The notes beneath the pieces were generated by a model, which was not told the DNA's origin, did not search any database, and saw only the letters and a program-made list of their open reading frames with translations. A stretch of 64,000 nucleotides of DNA, from the NCBI GenBank assembly GCA_003184365.1, contig NKYR01000015.1, positions 248,001-312,000 of the forward strand. Direction: 5' to 3'. The DNA is from Evernia prunastri (lineage: Eukaryota; Ascomycota; Lecanoromycetes; Lecanorales; Parmeliaceae). A program made the translations under genes and the position numbers. Below are positions 1 through 11,079 of this stretch, piece by piece. Positions within the stretch are counted from its first letter, which is position 1, and each line of letters begins with the position of its first letter.

Positions 1-880
1 ACCCAAACAGCTCTCGCAAGGTGAAACGAAGCCACCGAGGGTATAGGGATACAGGGATACAGGGGATGGAAGTAACGCCAAATCAAATATTCTTGGCAAA
101 AGTAGACTATCAAGTACAAATGTTCTTGTGTTGAATCTCTCTGGATCATACGAGCATTCTTCCATGCGTTAGTATCCTCCACGACCACCGTTTATGCAAA
201 TAATATAAGTACCTTGTCCCGGCTTTGCTACTTAAAGACTGGCAATCACCCTGACAGAAGCTTGGTACAGCTGTGACCTCGGCGGCGATGGCATGGTGGG
301 TGAAGGGCAACTTTTATGCCGGCTTGGGTGAGACCGTGGCTCTATAATGATATATTCGTGAGCCCACACCTACCCTCCTATCGGTTACGAGCACCCAGAT
401 AAGTCAATGCTGTCCCGCTCAGGCTCGCCAAGGACTGGTGCTCTGGTAGTGATAGTGGTAGTGGTAGTGGTAGTGGTAGTGATGGGGATGCGCGGCCATT
501 TTGATTACCGTATTTTCTCAAGGTTTCTTCCCCTTGACCGAGGGGACCCTTGAGTCAACGGCCAGACCGGAGTGACTTTCGGTGTGTGTCACTGCCCCCA
601 TCAAGACTAGTATAATATTATCATGATCATGATCATTAGAGTATTATTTTATTTGTTAGATTAGGTAATCATGACCGATTATCGGAGGTTACTTTAAGTG
701 TGGAAAAAAGGAAGGAAAGAGAAAGAACTGAAGGGGAAAAGGAGAAGGAGAAAAGGCCGGCAAGCGCTAACAAAGCGGCATAGCGGATCTGATAACGGCA
801 AGCGAAACAAGTTAGAAAAGTAAAAAGGAATACTATACAGTCAACCTGGGCTATAACGATATATCGTTTCATGCAGGGAA
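1..880. other. intergenic, no gene seen
   Basis: No convincing coding sequence on either strand. A short GTAGTG-type microsatellite lies at about 445-482. The short open frame on the minus strand at 669-872 is of low complexity (Leu/Ser/Phe-rich) and matches no family I know. From about 600 onwards the DNA becomes AT-rich and grades into the relic to the right. Confidence 0.6.
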
Positions 881-2352
881 TCTCGTTAAAACCAGAATAT
901 CGTTAAGTCTAGATTTGCACTATTTACTATTAAAATACGTCTGAATCGATATCTGCTTCTGCGTAGAAGCCTTTCGAATATTAATAATTTTTTCATATCG
1001 ATTAAAATCACTTATAAGTACGTCGTTGTCGTCCTCTTATTGTTTTTTATAAAGTCGTAATCGTTTCATGATATGGTCCTGCCAAAGACTTTCAGGAAGC
1101 CTATCGCAGAGAGGCTACTGTCTGCCTGAAGAAGCCCGAAAGAGACTAGGCCTTGCTTGTACTAGCGTCTTCGATATTCTCTACTAAATAGCTTTCTGCA
1201 GATAGAACAATGTATTCTTTTATCACATCATGAACTCGATCATAACAATATAATAGTAACACCGAAGTTACTTATAAGCATTATGCTATGCTTGTAAGTA
1301 GATTCAGCGATTCATCAACATCAACATCAATTCTATCAGCGGAGACTTCTTCAACGAACGTCTGCTGTATTATATTAATCTCTACGTCATCGACGAAAGT
1401 TTATAATAACGATGACTACTTTAAGCAGTAGCAGTGTCACTATTACTTTTACTACTATCGTATCTTCAGCTCATATATCATCGAGTAATCTTATACGAAT
1501 TATTTATTAATTTCGAGTATTCGTCGAAGTCACTGATAGAGCTTAAGAGATCTCTCGAGCAACGACAATCATCGCTCTTTATTTTATCACTATATAATTT
1601 CGTTTAAAGTCGATCGTTATCAAAGTCATTATCGAGAAATTCTCTTCTTTTTCGACTCACTGACAGACGAATTTCACTTCACTACGACGCTCTGTCAAAG
1701 TCTTCGACGATCGTATCGTAAAGCTTAGAATTATCTCAGTCGTTTAACTTTTCTTCAGACGCTACGAGTCTCTCTCTATTAATAATACTTCTATATATTC
1801 AAGATCTGTTTCTTTCGTCACGAAGTTACTTATCAGACATATTTCTACTAGCGTAGCTGACGAAGTTATTTATAATCGATCAATTAAATTTGAATTACTC
1901 GCTATTATAATTCAAGAATTTATTAAAGCATAATTTATCGAGCTACGTGTAATAATAAAGCAGTTTCGAGCATAATTAGAATCTCTCGAATCTTTAAAAA
2001 CTTCAGACTCGTTAGAAAAGCCAGAATTTGCTAATAATAATAATGATAATGTCGATCGATTCAATTTAGACGACGTTGACTATTTTAACTCGTTCTACGA
2101 GAATAAGTTTATTAATATCATCTTCGTTATTGAATATTTTGATAAAAGCATCTTCTTTCAAAATATTTATATCTTTCTAAATAGAGTGAAGAATATAATT
2201 CGTGTTAAAAATAACGTGCTACTACGATAGAATCTTTAAATCTATCTAAAAGATCTCGCTTTTGCTTGATTTACTACTAAACTCTTCGAGAATAATAAAC
2301 GACTAATTATCTATAGTATAGACGAGTGATATCGTCTATTGCTCGCTCGCTG
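880..2352. repeat. AT-rich, RIP-like repeat relic
   Basis: About 1.5 kb of strongly AT-rich sequence with no long open frame. By eye TpA is very frequent and CpA/TpG are scarce, while CpG-containing words (TCGA, CGAA) persist. That is the pattern left by repeat-induced point mutation, which converts CpA to TpA. The original element is no longer recognisable. It ends where an intact-looking LTR begins at 2353. That it was a transposon is inferred from composition and context; dinucleotide counts were not computed. Confidence 0.6.
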
Positions 2353-2582
2353 TGTTACGGACGTACCCTAGCTGTTAGGTACAAAGGGAGTGTTTATGGC
2401 TATGTGTCAGGCACATAGAGTATTTATTGGTCATTGACACATCCCCATTATCACATAGGCTAGCGGGGATTCTTCCTAGTATTTAAGCGCTCTTCTCCTG
2501 TGTACATATTCGCTCTTTATCTAGTTGTCTTATTCAATTTACCCCCATTAGACTTGACTCTGGGCACGGTTCTGACACTACA
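2353..2582 (+). repeat. LTR of a retrotransposon, copy 1
   Basis: A 230-bp block beginning TGTTACGGACG and ending near ACACTACA recurs at 4210-4439 with only a few differences. Each copy is followed by the same leader and the same gag-like start, so it behaves as the 5' LTR of a retrotransposon read on the plus strand. The exact 3' boundary is uncertain because I could not identify a canonical primer-binding site. No matching 3' LTR is visible downstream. Confidence 0.65.
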
Positions 2583-3015
2583 ACTAGATCATCCACCCTT
2601 CCGTTCGTACTGACAAGCGAACAGTAAAAGAAAATTGTCATCGGGACCGTTGTGAAGACGTTTCGACGTCAGATCATTGGGCATCCGGGTGTGGCCTACC
2701 TACAGGCAAAACGAACCATTCGTGGCTAGGACTTGTTGACCACAAGGAAAACCCCTTACGAGGAGGTACTGCTGCATACGTGCAAGCACCCCAGCATTCG
2801 TGCAAACAACCCCCCTAACAAAAAGAACAAACTTCATTAAAGAACAAAGACTTCTTTCTCCGCTCCGCATCCAACTCCGCCTGGACGTTCTTCCTTAAGC
2901 AGTCAAGAAACCACCCCATCAAGCTGTTACCATTCAAAAGAACACCATTCAAAGCATTACCAGTCTTCGTGGCACCTCAAACGGATAAGAAACGAGTGTG
3001 CTAGACAGTGACAAC

Positions 3016-3145
3016 ATGGCACGAGGAAAAGGTGTTGAGAGTTCAGAAGATGAGGCTACTCCAGTTGATATGGCGGAACTCCAGGAGTCTCTCAAGGACA
3101 TTCAAGAAGGAGCCAGCAGCCTCTTGAAACAAACGAAAGAACGAA
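3016..3145 (+). pseudogene. retrotransposon gag N-terminus fragment, copy 1
   Basis: The first ATG after the LTR and its roughly 430-bp leader opens a frame beginning MARGKGVESSEDEA. It is acidic and predicted helical, and continues to SLLKQTKER, where a single N at 3146 interrupts it. The near-identical frame at 4873 also hits an N a little further on, so both copies stop inside gag at an assembly join. After the N the sequence is unrelated to the second copy. Gag identity is inferred from the position behind the LTR and the acidic, coiled N-terminus. No polymerase is present. Confidence 0.55.
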
Positions 3146-3146
3146 N

Positions 3147-4209
3147 CGTTCTCCTTGATCACCAATTGTATATGATCGAGTTTCTGTTGATCTGAGCGCG
3201 GGGGACGACGATGAGATAACCGAGGTCGCTTTCTGGCTGTTCCTGTGTATGAAACGCGTTCTAGGCTCGAGTGGCGAGAATGTGGGGGGGAGTAAGGCGG
3301 AGGAGAGGAAGTCGGAGGAGAGGAAGGCGGAGGGGGGCTACTTAGCGGCGAAGATGGACGGATGTCCATTGTTGATGTAGTGAAGCGTGAGGAATAGAGA
3401 ACGTGCTACCAGATACCAGACCATTTGTAAATAGACTATCATCGAATATCGAGCTAGCTATATAAGGTTAGCCTGGCACGTGGGAGGGAGTATGCTACTG
3501 TGGTCTCTGGGTAGGAAAGCGGATGTTGGTGGTATTGTTGGAAAGTTGGACATATGCTGGAGCTGGCGCTTATCAGCTATGATATATTTATACAGATCAC
3601 TGAGTGGAGGACTCCCGGCATCATGGTAGATGTGATATCATGATGTATTTAGCTGCAATGGTCAATATTACCATAAATTTCGGTATTCTAACTAGCATCA
3701 ATCGATTTTGGCCGTAGCCTTGGCACATCTTGGCATATCTCGAATAGAATACAAGAAACTGGGGGTTTTTGGTGCAGACCCCCTGCGGGGCCGACTCACA
3801 ATGCACTAAAAAATTAAAGATGGCGCTAAATCGGCCTAAGCAGGGGGTCTAAAGCTATTGGAGACAACACTTTACAGAAGTGCAACGATTAGGGCTAGGG
3901 CACAGCGCCGCAAATCTCAAAATTTCTATCAGACCGAGAGTGGGAAGACAAAAGTCGTTGCACACTTTGATAGGGCTTAGCGAGGATCCGTGTGCATCGA
4001 CTTTTGTCCCCGACCCTCGGACATAAACGAACTATAGGATTAAAGGACTTTAAACACTCGCATTTGCAGCTGTAGGATCGCAATGTTTATGTTATTAATC
4101 GTAAAGAGTAGAAGACTGATTGAGACGAAGTCTGAGAAGCCCTTTCTCAGCTCGTATGTATTCAAAAGTGTACTTTTTCTGAAAGTATACGATTAGAGCT
4201 AAAGCACAG
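3147..4209. other. sequence between the two LTR copies
   Basis: About 1.06 kb with no recognisable gene. A purine-rich GGAGAGGAAGGCGGAG tract at about 3290-3340 could be a polypurine tract of a retroelement end, but no LTR follows. The words ACGATTAGGGCTAGGGCACAG (about 3885) and a G-to-A version of it just before the second LTR (about 4189-4209) look like one short repeat, the second copy carrying RIP-type changes. Confidence 0.4.
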
Positions 4210-4439
4210 TGTTACGGACGTACCCTAGCTGTCAGGTACAAAGGGAGTGTTTATGGCTATGTGTCAGGCACATAGAGTATTTATTGGTCATTGACACATT
4301 CTCATTATCACATAGGCTAGCGGGGATTCTTCCTAGTATTTAAGCGCTCTTCTCCTGTGTACATATTCGCTCTTTATCTAGTTGTCTTATTCAATTTACC
4401 CCCATTAGACTTGACTCTGGGCACGGTTCTGACACTACA
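4210..4439 (+). repeat. LTR of the same retrotransposon, copy 2
   Basis: Second copy of the 230-bp LTR, 1,857 bp from the first and same orientation. It differs at scattered positions (for example CATCCCC versus CATTCTC about 90 bp in). The differences are too few for two old insertions, so this is either two recent copies or two alleles/contigs of one family brought together by scaffolding. Confidence 0.65.
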
Positions 4440-4872
4440 ACTAGATCATCCACCCTTCCGTTCGTACTGACAAGCGAACAGTAAAAGAAAATTGTCATCG
4501 GGACCGTTGTGAAGACGTTTCGACGTCAGATCATTGGGCATCCGGGTGTGGCCTACCTACGGGCAAAACGAACCATTCGTGGCTAGGACTTGTTGACCAC
4601 AAGGAAAACCCCTTACGAGGAGGTACTGCTGCATACGTGCAAGCACCCCAGCATTCGTGCAAACAACCCCCCTAACAAAAAGAACAAACTTCATTAAAGA
4701 ACAAAGACTTCTTTCTCCGCTCCGCATCCAACTCCGCCTGGACGTTCTTCCTTAAGCAGTCAAGAAACCACCCCGTCAAGCTGTTACCATTCAAAAGAAC
4801 ACCATTCAAAGCATTACCAGTCTTCGTGGCACCTCAAACGGATAAGAAACGAGTGTGCTAGACAGTGACAAC

Positions 4873-5020
4873 ATGGCACGAGGAAAAGGTGTTGAGAGTT
4901 CAGAAGATGAGGCTGCTCCACTTGATATGACGGAACTCCAGGAGTCTCTCAAGGACATTCAAGAAGGAGCCAGCAGCCTCTTGAAACAAACGAAAGAACG
5001 AAGAGTTTCGGTAATTCCAA
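4873..5020 (+). pseudogene. retrotransposon gag N-terminus fragment, copy 2
   Basis: Same frame as the fragment at 3016, with a few substitutions (Thr-to-Ala and Val-to-Leu near residues 15-18, Ala-to-Thr a few residues on). It runs about six codons further before the N at 5021. The following 150 bp includes CTTCGGGCCTAAGTGCGAGT, a variant of the start of the repeat unit at 5177. The element is therefore only a 5' LTR, leader and gag start; the body is missing or uncollapsed. Confidence 0.55.
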
Positions 5021-5176
5021 NCACACCCAGCAGTGACTTCGGGCCTAAGTGCGAGTGAGGTAGACGTTTCGGTTCTTCCCTGCCCTCGCTACTTTCAGCA
5101 GTCTCAGAGCGGGCTCCGGATCCAAGGGTGTCCTGTCGCGTTGATAGAACGATATCACTTCACTGGTAGATAAGAC

Positions 5177-6360
5177 CAGCTTCGGGCCTGAGTACGAGTC
5201 AGGTAAACAACGCGTCGGGTGGTTTTCATATCCCAGTGTCCCTTGTAGGTGTCGCATTGGGACGAGCCCAAAACAACATGAGATCTCTTGGCTCTGATGA
5301 CTACCTTAGTAGCACCAGGTTCGTAGCCGGCAGCACGTACAGCTGGATCTCGTCGCCGGCCTCTATGTAGAAGGAATGCTCTTCTAAGTACAAATGTGTG
5401 GGTGCGCTAGGCCTAGTCTGGTCTAGCGCCGTTCGCGGAGAAGCTTGGAGCGAAGGTAGACGCTGAGACCGTGACATCTACTACTTCTTCTCAATCAATA
5501 ATAGTATCTAAGCACTCTCTAAAAGTAAAGTTAAGAATTGTTGAGAAACGAGGTGCGCAGTAGGCATGTATGAAGAATCTAAGGAGTGTAATAGGTAATG
5601 TACACGGTGGAAAGAAACTCTGATGCCAAGACCATAGGGCTAGACCCTGAAACCACTAGGTGCTGAGTGCACTTTCAACAAGAATCTTCAATCTTAGAAT
5701 TTTTTCTCTGTAGACAAAAATTGTCGTGCATCATTCTCAGAATTCTATATATTATTCTCAAATTCAGCTTATTACGATTAACTAGTCTTCTCTTTGACTA
5801 GATATCTATACTTTTAAATAGAAAAATCTTTTTACACGCATTTATTTATAAGATCTAGCGTTTTTTATTAAATGATTGCTTTAATAATATAGAGAGAAAA
5901 AGACGAATAAGTGACAGAAGCTTATTAAGTTATTTTTTACGTAGTGAAAGACTTATAATAACTAATAAATGATAGAATTGCTATAAGATATATATATCTT
6001 GCTATCTGTAAGGGCCATGAGGTCTCTAGGCATGAGGCGGCCTGCCAGAAGTCCAGGAATCCAACATACATCTAGGCCAGATCAGGGAGACTATCCCTCT
6101 GGTGCAGCTGTGCGGCTATAGCAGTCGCATAGTAAGTTTGCTTGGCATGGGGGTGCACTCTCCCCTGCTAAATATGCTGCCTCTGAGGATTCCCACTTGG
6201 GTTCCTCAGGATTCAGTCTATCTAGTAACCAATATACGAGTTGCTCAGTCACGCATGCCTAGACCCCGTTACATTATCTATAAAGAATTAGTATCGCGTA
6301 ATGTTTTCGCGTCGAGTTATGATACAATTTTAAAAATAAGTAGATATTTTTTGTCAGGGT
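5177..6360. repeat. 1,184-bp direct repeat, unit 1
   Basis: Unit 1 of a direct repeat whose second copy begins immediately after the N at 6361 (offset 1,185 bp). The copies appear identical apart from a 16-bp patch at about 5476-5491, where ATCTACTACTTCTTCT is replaced in unit 2 by an AT dinucleotide run of equal length. Its centre (about 5690-6000) is AT-rich and RIP-like; both ends have normal composition. The short frames inside carry no recognisable domain. It may be a repeat family member duplicated by assembly. Confidence 0.8.
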
Positions 6361-6361
6361 N

Positions 6362-7545
6362 CAGCTTCGGGCCTGAGTACGAGTCAGGTAAACAACGCGT
6401 CGGGTGGTTTTCATATCCCAGTGTCCCTTGTAGGTGTCGCATTGGGACGAGCCCAAAACAACATGAGATCTCTTGGCTCTGATGACTACCTTAGTAGCAC
6501 CAGGTTCGTAGCCGGCAGCACGTACAGCTGGATCTCGTCGCCGGCCTCTATGTAGAAGGAATGCTCTTCTAAGTACAAATGTGTGGGTGCGCTAGGCCTA
6601 GTCTGGTCTAGCGCCGTTCGCGGAGAAGCTTGGAGCGAAGGTAGACGCTGAGACCGTGACAAATATATATATATATCAATCAATAATAGTATCTAAGCAC
6701 TCTCTAAAAGTAAAGTTAAGAATTGTTGAGAAACGAGGTGCGCAGTAGGCATGTATGAAGAATCTAAGGAGTGTAATAGGTAATGTACACGGTGGAAAGA
6801 AACTCTGATGCCAAGACCATAGGGCTAGACCCTGAAACCACTAGGTGCTGAGTGCACTTTCAACAAGAATCTTCAATCTTAGAATTTTTTCTCTGTAGAC
6901 AAAAATTGTCGTGCATCATTCTCAGAATTCTATATATTATTCTCAAATTCAGCTTATTACGATTAACTAGTCTTCTCTTTGACTAGATATCTATACTTTT
7001 AAATAGAAAAATCTTTTTACACGCATTTATTTATAAGATCTAGCGTTTTTTATTAAATGATTGCTTTAATAATATAGAGAGAAAAAGACGAATAAGTGAC
7101 AGAAGCTTATTAAGTTATTTTTTACGTAGTGAAAGACTTATAATAACTAATAAATGATAGAATTGCTATAAGATATATATATCTTGCTATCTGTAAGGGC
7201 CATGAGGTCTCTAGGCATGAGGCGGCCTGCCAGAAGTCCAGGAATCCAACATACATCTAGGCCAGATCAGGGAGACTATCCCTCTGGTGCAGCTGTGCGG
7301 CTATAGCAGTCGCATAGTAAGTTTGCTTGGCATGGGGGTGCACTCTCCCCTGCTAAATATGCTGCCTCTGAGGATTCCCACTTGGGTTCCTCAGGATTCA
7401 GTCTATCTAGTAACCAATATACGAGTTGCTCAGTCACGCATGCCTAGACCCCGTTACATTATCTATAAAGAATTAGTATCGCGTAATGTTTTCGCGTCGA
7501 GTTATGATACAATTTTAAAAATAAGTAGATATTTTTTGTCAGGGT
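6362..7545. repeat. 1,184-bp direct repeat, unit 2
   Basis: Second copy of the 5177-6360 unit, starting one base after the single N and reading through into unique sequence at about 7546. Near-identity over 1.18 kb exactly abutting an N suggests an unmerged contig-end overlap rather than a biological tandem duplication. Confidence 0.8.
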
Positions 7546-7739
7546 CTAGACGTAGTACCGGACTGGTAGAGTGTAATGTCATAGAATGAATAGAATATCA
7601 TGTATGGAGGTGTCTATGTACAGTGGAGTGCTGAGATATCATGGTGCGCCAAGGCCACTAGTCTGGCCGGTAGGGCTGGGCTGGTAGGCCTGTCCTGGAA
7701 CCATGACATTTTTTTAGAATAATGTAAGTAGAGAATATC

Positions 7740-7890
7740 TATTTTCTACGTAGTGAAAGATTTGTCATAGTCAAAAAACACTACAATAGCTGTAAGAGAT
7801 AGATATCTTACTTCTACGAAGGATCAGTACTGCGCAATATTTTCGTGTCGAGTTATTATACAATTTTGATGATAAGTTGGCTTTTTTTTG
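7740..7890. repeat. diverged, deleted third copy of the 1.18-kb repeat
   Basis: The stretch with TTCTACGTAGTGAAAGA and then GTCGAGTTATTATACAAT resembles two separate parts of the repeat unit (around 5940-6000 and 6290-6345) joined with the intervening 290 or so bp missing. This copy keeps C residues (GTCATAGTC) where the other two have A/T-rich sequence, as if it were less affected by C-to-T mutation. Confidence 0.5.
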
Positions 7891-8375
7891 TGTGACGGAT
7901 TTATCGGATTTTAGGGGTGGTGGATACGAGTACATGGCCCACCAAAAAATTTTGCGGGCCGCGGTACCATTTTGAGCCTCCGCCAAGGGTTCTGCAAAAA
8001 GGTGTACTAGGTGTGTCGCCGAGACAATAGATCCCTCTTTCTCTTTTTACGGAGTTAGCTATGCCGTTCTTACGACTGCTGTTGAGTGAGTCCTATTTAT
8101 GTCACGTCGATGATTATGAAGAAATAAAATTACGGTGGAATGGATGTTGAGACTGGCATTGATAGGATTGTAAAGACCGGCGTACATAGGTTCCCTAACG
8201 GCCCCTTTGGTATGGAAGTGAAATGAAGACGTGAACGAGTGTGGAAGCACGAATGGCTGCTGCAAAAAAAAATCAAGATCAAAGAATGACCAACAGTCTC
8301 TTGCTAACATCCCGCCTTACATCCATCTTGCTAGCAGGCACAGCTCATATGTTGCGTCTAGCATTGCCCTCTGAT
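7891..8375. other. intergenic, no gene seen
   Basis: Transition from the repeat block to unique sequence. It probably holds the 3' region of the secreted-protein gene on the minus strand. Nothing else recognised. Confidence 0.5.
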
Positions 8376-8834
8376 CTAGCAATTGAATTTACAATCCATA
8401 TTGCGACTACCACCATTATAACCGCCCACACTACACTGGTCACTAGTCCATGCCTGCCCGGCGTACTTGAAGTCGATAGACTGCCCGTCGGTGCCGCCCA
8501 CCAACACCTCGAATACATCGGGAAGCTGGCTGTCAATGTCGATGAAGCTGCCGCCCGGGACGCTGAGCTTCGAGACACCACCAACGGGGTCTTGCTTTGC
8601 ATCAAAGAGGCCAACGTCTAGGCGATATTCGGAATTACCGCCGTCGGAGCCTTGGGGACCCTCGTTTTTCTGGTATTGCGTGACGTGAACGCCGCACGAG
8701 CCGTTGACATAACGCTTGTGAAGCGGGGTAGGGTTGACGTCGGACTGAGCTGATGGTGGAGGAGGAGAAGGACGCGCAAAGGTGCAGAGTGAGAAGGTAG
8801 CGGTGGATAGAAGGACAGCGACTTTGTAATGCAT
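8376..8834 (-). CDS. small secreted cysteine-containing protein (effector-like)
   Basis: Single-exon frame of 152 residues on the minus strand. I chose the Met at 8834 (MHYKVAVLL) because it opens a typical signal peptide: basic n-region, a hydrophobic stretch to about residue 17, and small residues around 19-22. The frame could start 20 codons upstream, but that would bury the signal. The mature part has a Pro/Ser-rich linker, then a compact domain rich in Gly, Asp and beta-prone residues with four cysteines (in GSCG, DQCS, DCKFNC), enough for two disulfides. Size, signal and Cys content fit fungal small secreted proteins and candidate effectors. I recognise no family and no enzymatic motif. 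It sits next to the repeat block, a common location for such genes. Confidence 0.75.
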   Translation of the reverse strand: MHYKVAVLLSTATFSLCTFARPSPPPPSAQSDVNPTPLHKRYVNGSCGVHVTQYQKNEGPQGSDGGNSEYRLDVGLFDAKQDPVGGVSKLSVPGGSFIDIDSQLPDVFEVLVGGTDGQSIDFKYAGQAWTSDQCSVGGYNGGSRNMDCKFNC

Positions 8835-9044
8835 TTCGATGGATTTCAGGAGAGTGTGAGTCTGGCGTAAAGGTGTGAGATGGACGTGAAGCAAGAGACC
8901 GAATGACTAGTTGACTAGGAAGGAATTGCGGACCAAGAAGCTGATGCTCTGCTTGTGTAGTGTTTCGTTTGTTGTCTGAATTCTTGTCTTAGTTGTGGTG
9001 TTGATGCTGATGGGGCTGGTTTGGACACTGGGGAGGTAAAGCTT

Positions 9045-9052
9045 CTTTTATA
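9045..9052 (-). promoter_or_regulatory. TATA box of the secreted-protein gene
   Basis: TATAAAAG on the minus strand about 210 bp upstream of the start codon at 8834, in a 5' region otherwise rich in pyrimidines. The position implies a 5' leader of roughly 180 bp. A canonical TATA box fits a strongly regulated gene. Identified by motif only. Confidence 0.5.
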
Positions 9053-9059
9053 TTCCTCG

Positions 9060-11079
9060 TCCTCAGGTACACGCAAAATTCTCTAGAGTCCTGTCCAACC
9101 CCTATACAATGCAGGACCGAGCATCATGGTCCTTTCCATATTACGCGCCGTAATGTTCAATATACAGTGCCAGTGTCCTGCATCATTGGATCGAACGGCT
9201 GGGCACATCAGCGGTTCATATTGAGCATCGTTGTCAAGCAACGGTCCTATCACTGGGAGTCGATAGGATGTTGATGAAACAAACCTGGAGTAATTTCATT
9301 GCGACGCTGCAAGGAGCAAACCGTCACTGAACATGCATGACAGCAAAACACGGGTATTGAAAGATCAGCTACTCCACCTACACCTTCAGCTGAATGAAAC
9401 AGGTCCGACGGTACCATACTCGTATGAGAAGACAGATCTACACAAAGAACAAAGGAAGTTCCTTCCAGCAGCCTTTTTTGGAGAATGGTTTCAAAATGAG
9501 CATTTCCAAATGAAAGTAAAGTGCAATGCGACGCGGACCCTTTGCATCTGCGAGATATTTAAAATGGTGAATTCAATAAGACTTCTGACACAGTAACATG
9601 ATGCCAAGAAACTAGCATAAAACACGTTTAGCACTTGTGCCACATATGCCACTCATAGACATCAGATAAGACGGTATACGCAAAGGTATTGGATCTGTGT
9701 TAGTGCCCCTTATATGAGCCTGAAACTATGCACGCGTGGGCATGGAATCGTTTTTGTCGGATTACATGAACCGAAGAATTTTGTATGGAAAGTCGCTCAA
9801 GTCGATCCCTAGCTACATTGCTCCTGAAATCTTAGGTGAGTATTGAGCTGTGCATTAGTGCGGCAGCAGCAAGAGTATGGCAATGCTGGAAGCCGTGCCC
9901 GTGCAGCCTCGGACAAATGACTGGATGATACCTGTGTGTCTATTCAACACCCCTATGTCTCTAGAGATATGATTAGGGGTATGATGAAATGGTATGATTA
10001 AGGGTATACTCTGGTCACATGTTGTGTAGACATGGTAGAGTAGCACGGCAGCATGTTTATCCAATCCTCTGGCAGGCGATAAGTTTCAGGGGCCCAGGCT
10101 TGCAGCCGTGACATTTTGCCCCTCAGGCGCCAGAGGATGGGATTGACCCGACTCCATGGCAGTATACCTGTGGTATTCGAAGAACGTCTACCAGTAAGGC
10201 ATGAAATGATAGAAAGCATTACCGTAGCCAGGATTTTCACCCGTTTCTCAGGCACTTTAGAGCAAATTTTTGGATAGACTACGGGAAAATATCGGTAGGG
10301 ATTTTTGGCGTCAGCCCTCGAACCTCCGCGACAGCCTCATTTTGCTGTGGCGAAGACCTTTTGTTTATGGCTAACGTGGATTTGAATGGCCCGCACAACA
10401 AGTTACCAGGCAGAATCCTTTCACCGACTGTGCAGAAATTAGGCAAATTCATTATACTCTCCATTCAAAAACGAAGGTCTACCGATCCTTGGTAGGCTAA
10501 TTCCCAGAAAGCGTACCCCTTGCGGTGGTCCCATCTTGACATATCCGACATTCATTCAGTCAATTCGACGTTTATACGCGCCATCACCACACCGCAACAC
10601 TCTGCAACTACCCCTAAGGGGCGTCCCTATTCCATCCATCGACTAGCCACTTTTCATAGGCTCCTCCTCAATGCACGCGACCAGCGACCAATCCCTCAAA
10701 GCCGCATCTCTATGAGGCGCCGTTGTCTCAGTATACGCCTTGCTATCCTAGTATCCAGCATACTCGGCAATATATCAGTACTTCCTTGCCGTGACTATAT
10801 CCCAAGGAACGTTGTCATGAGGGAGGTGTAAGGCGAGCAGGGTGAACAGATGATGATCGGATGGAAGCGAAGCATTGTTGAATGCTGCTACGTGTAGGGA
10901 CGTTGAGGCACGACGCCGATGCTGAACGACTGAAAATGACACTAGACTGTACTGTGCCGATGCGTCGAGTTGCTGAATTGGACTTAAGATTGCAGACTTA
11001 GTAGACAACGATATTTGCCAGATGACTTTCAATATCAGGCTCAGGCAAAGAGAAGTACGACTTTGTATGTTTCTTATCT
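9060..11079. other. 2-kb intergenic region
   Basis: Only short scattered frames without recognisable motifs (for example 9333-9596 plus, 9998-10255 minus). The right end grades into the C-terminal remains of the NLR-like relic, which is read on the minus strand. No repeats or RNA genes recognised. Confidence 0.5.

Noticed and set aside
2583..2620. Primer-binding site after the LTR
   Set aside because: The sequence following the LTR shows no recognisable tRNA 3'-end complement, so it is not annotated.
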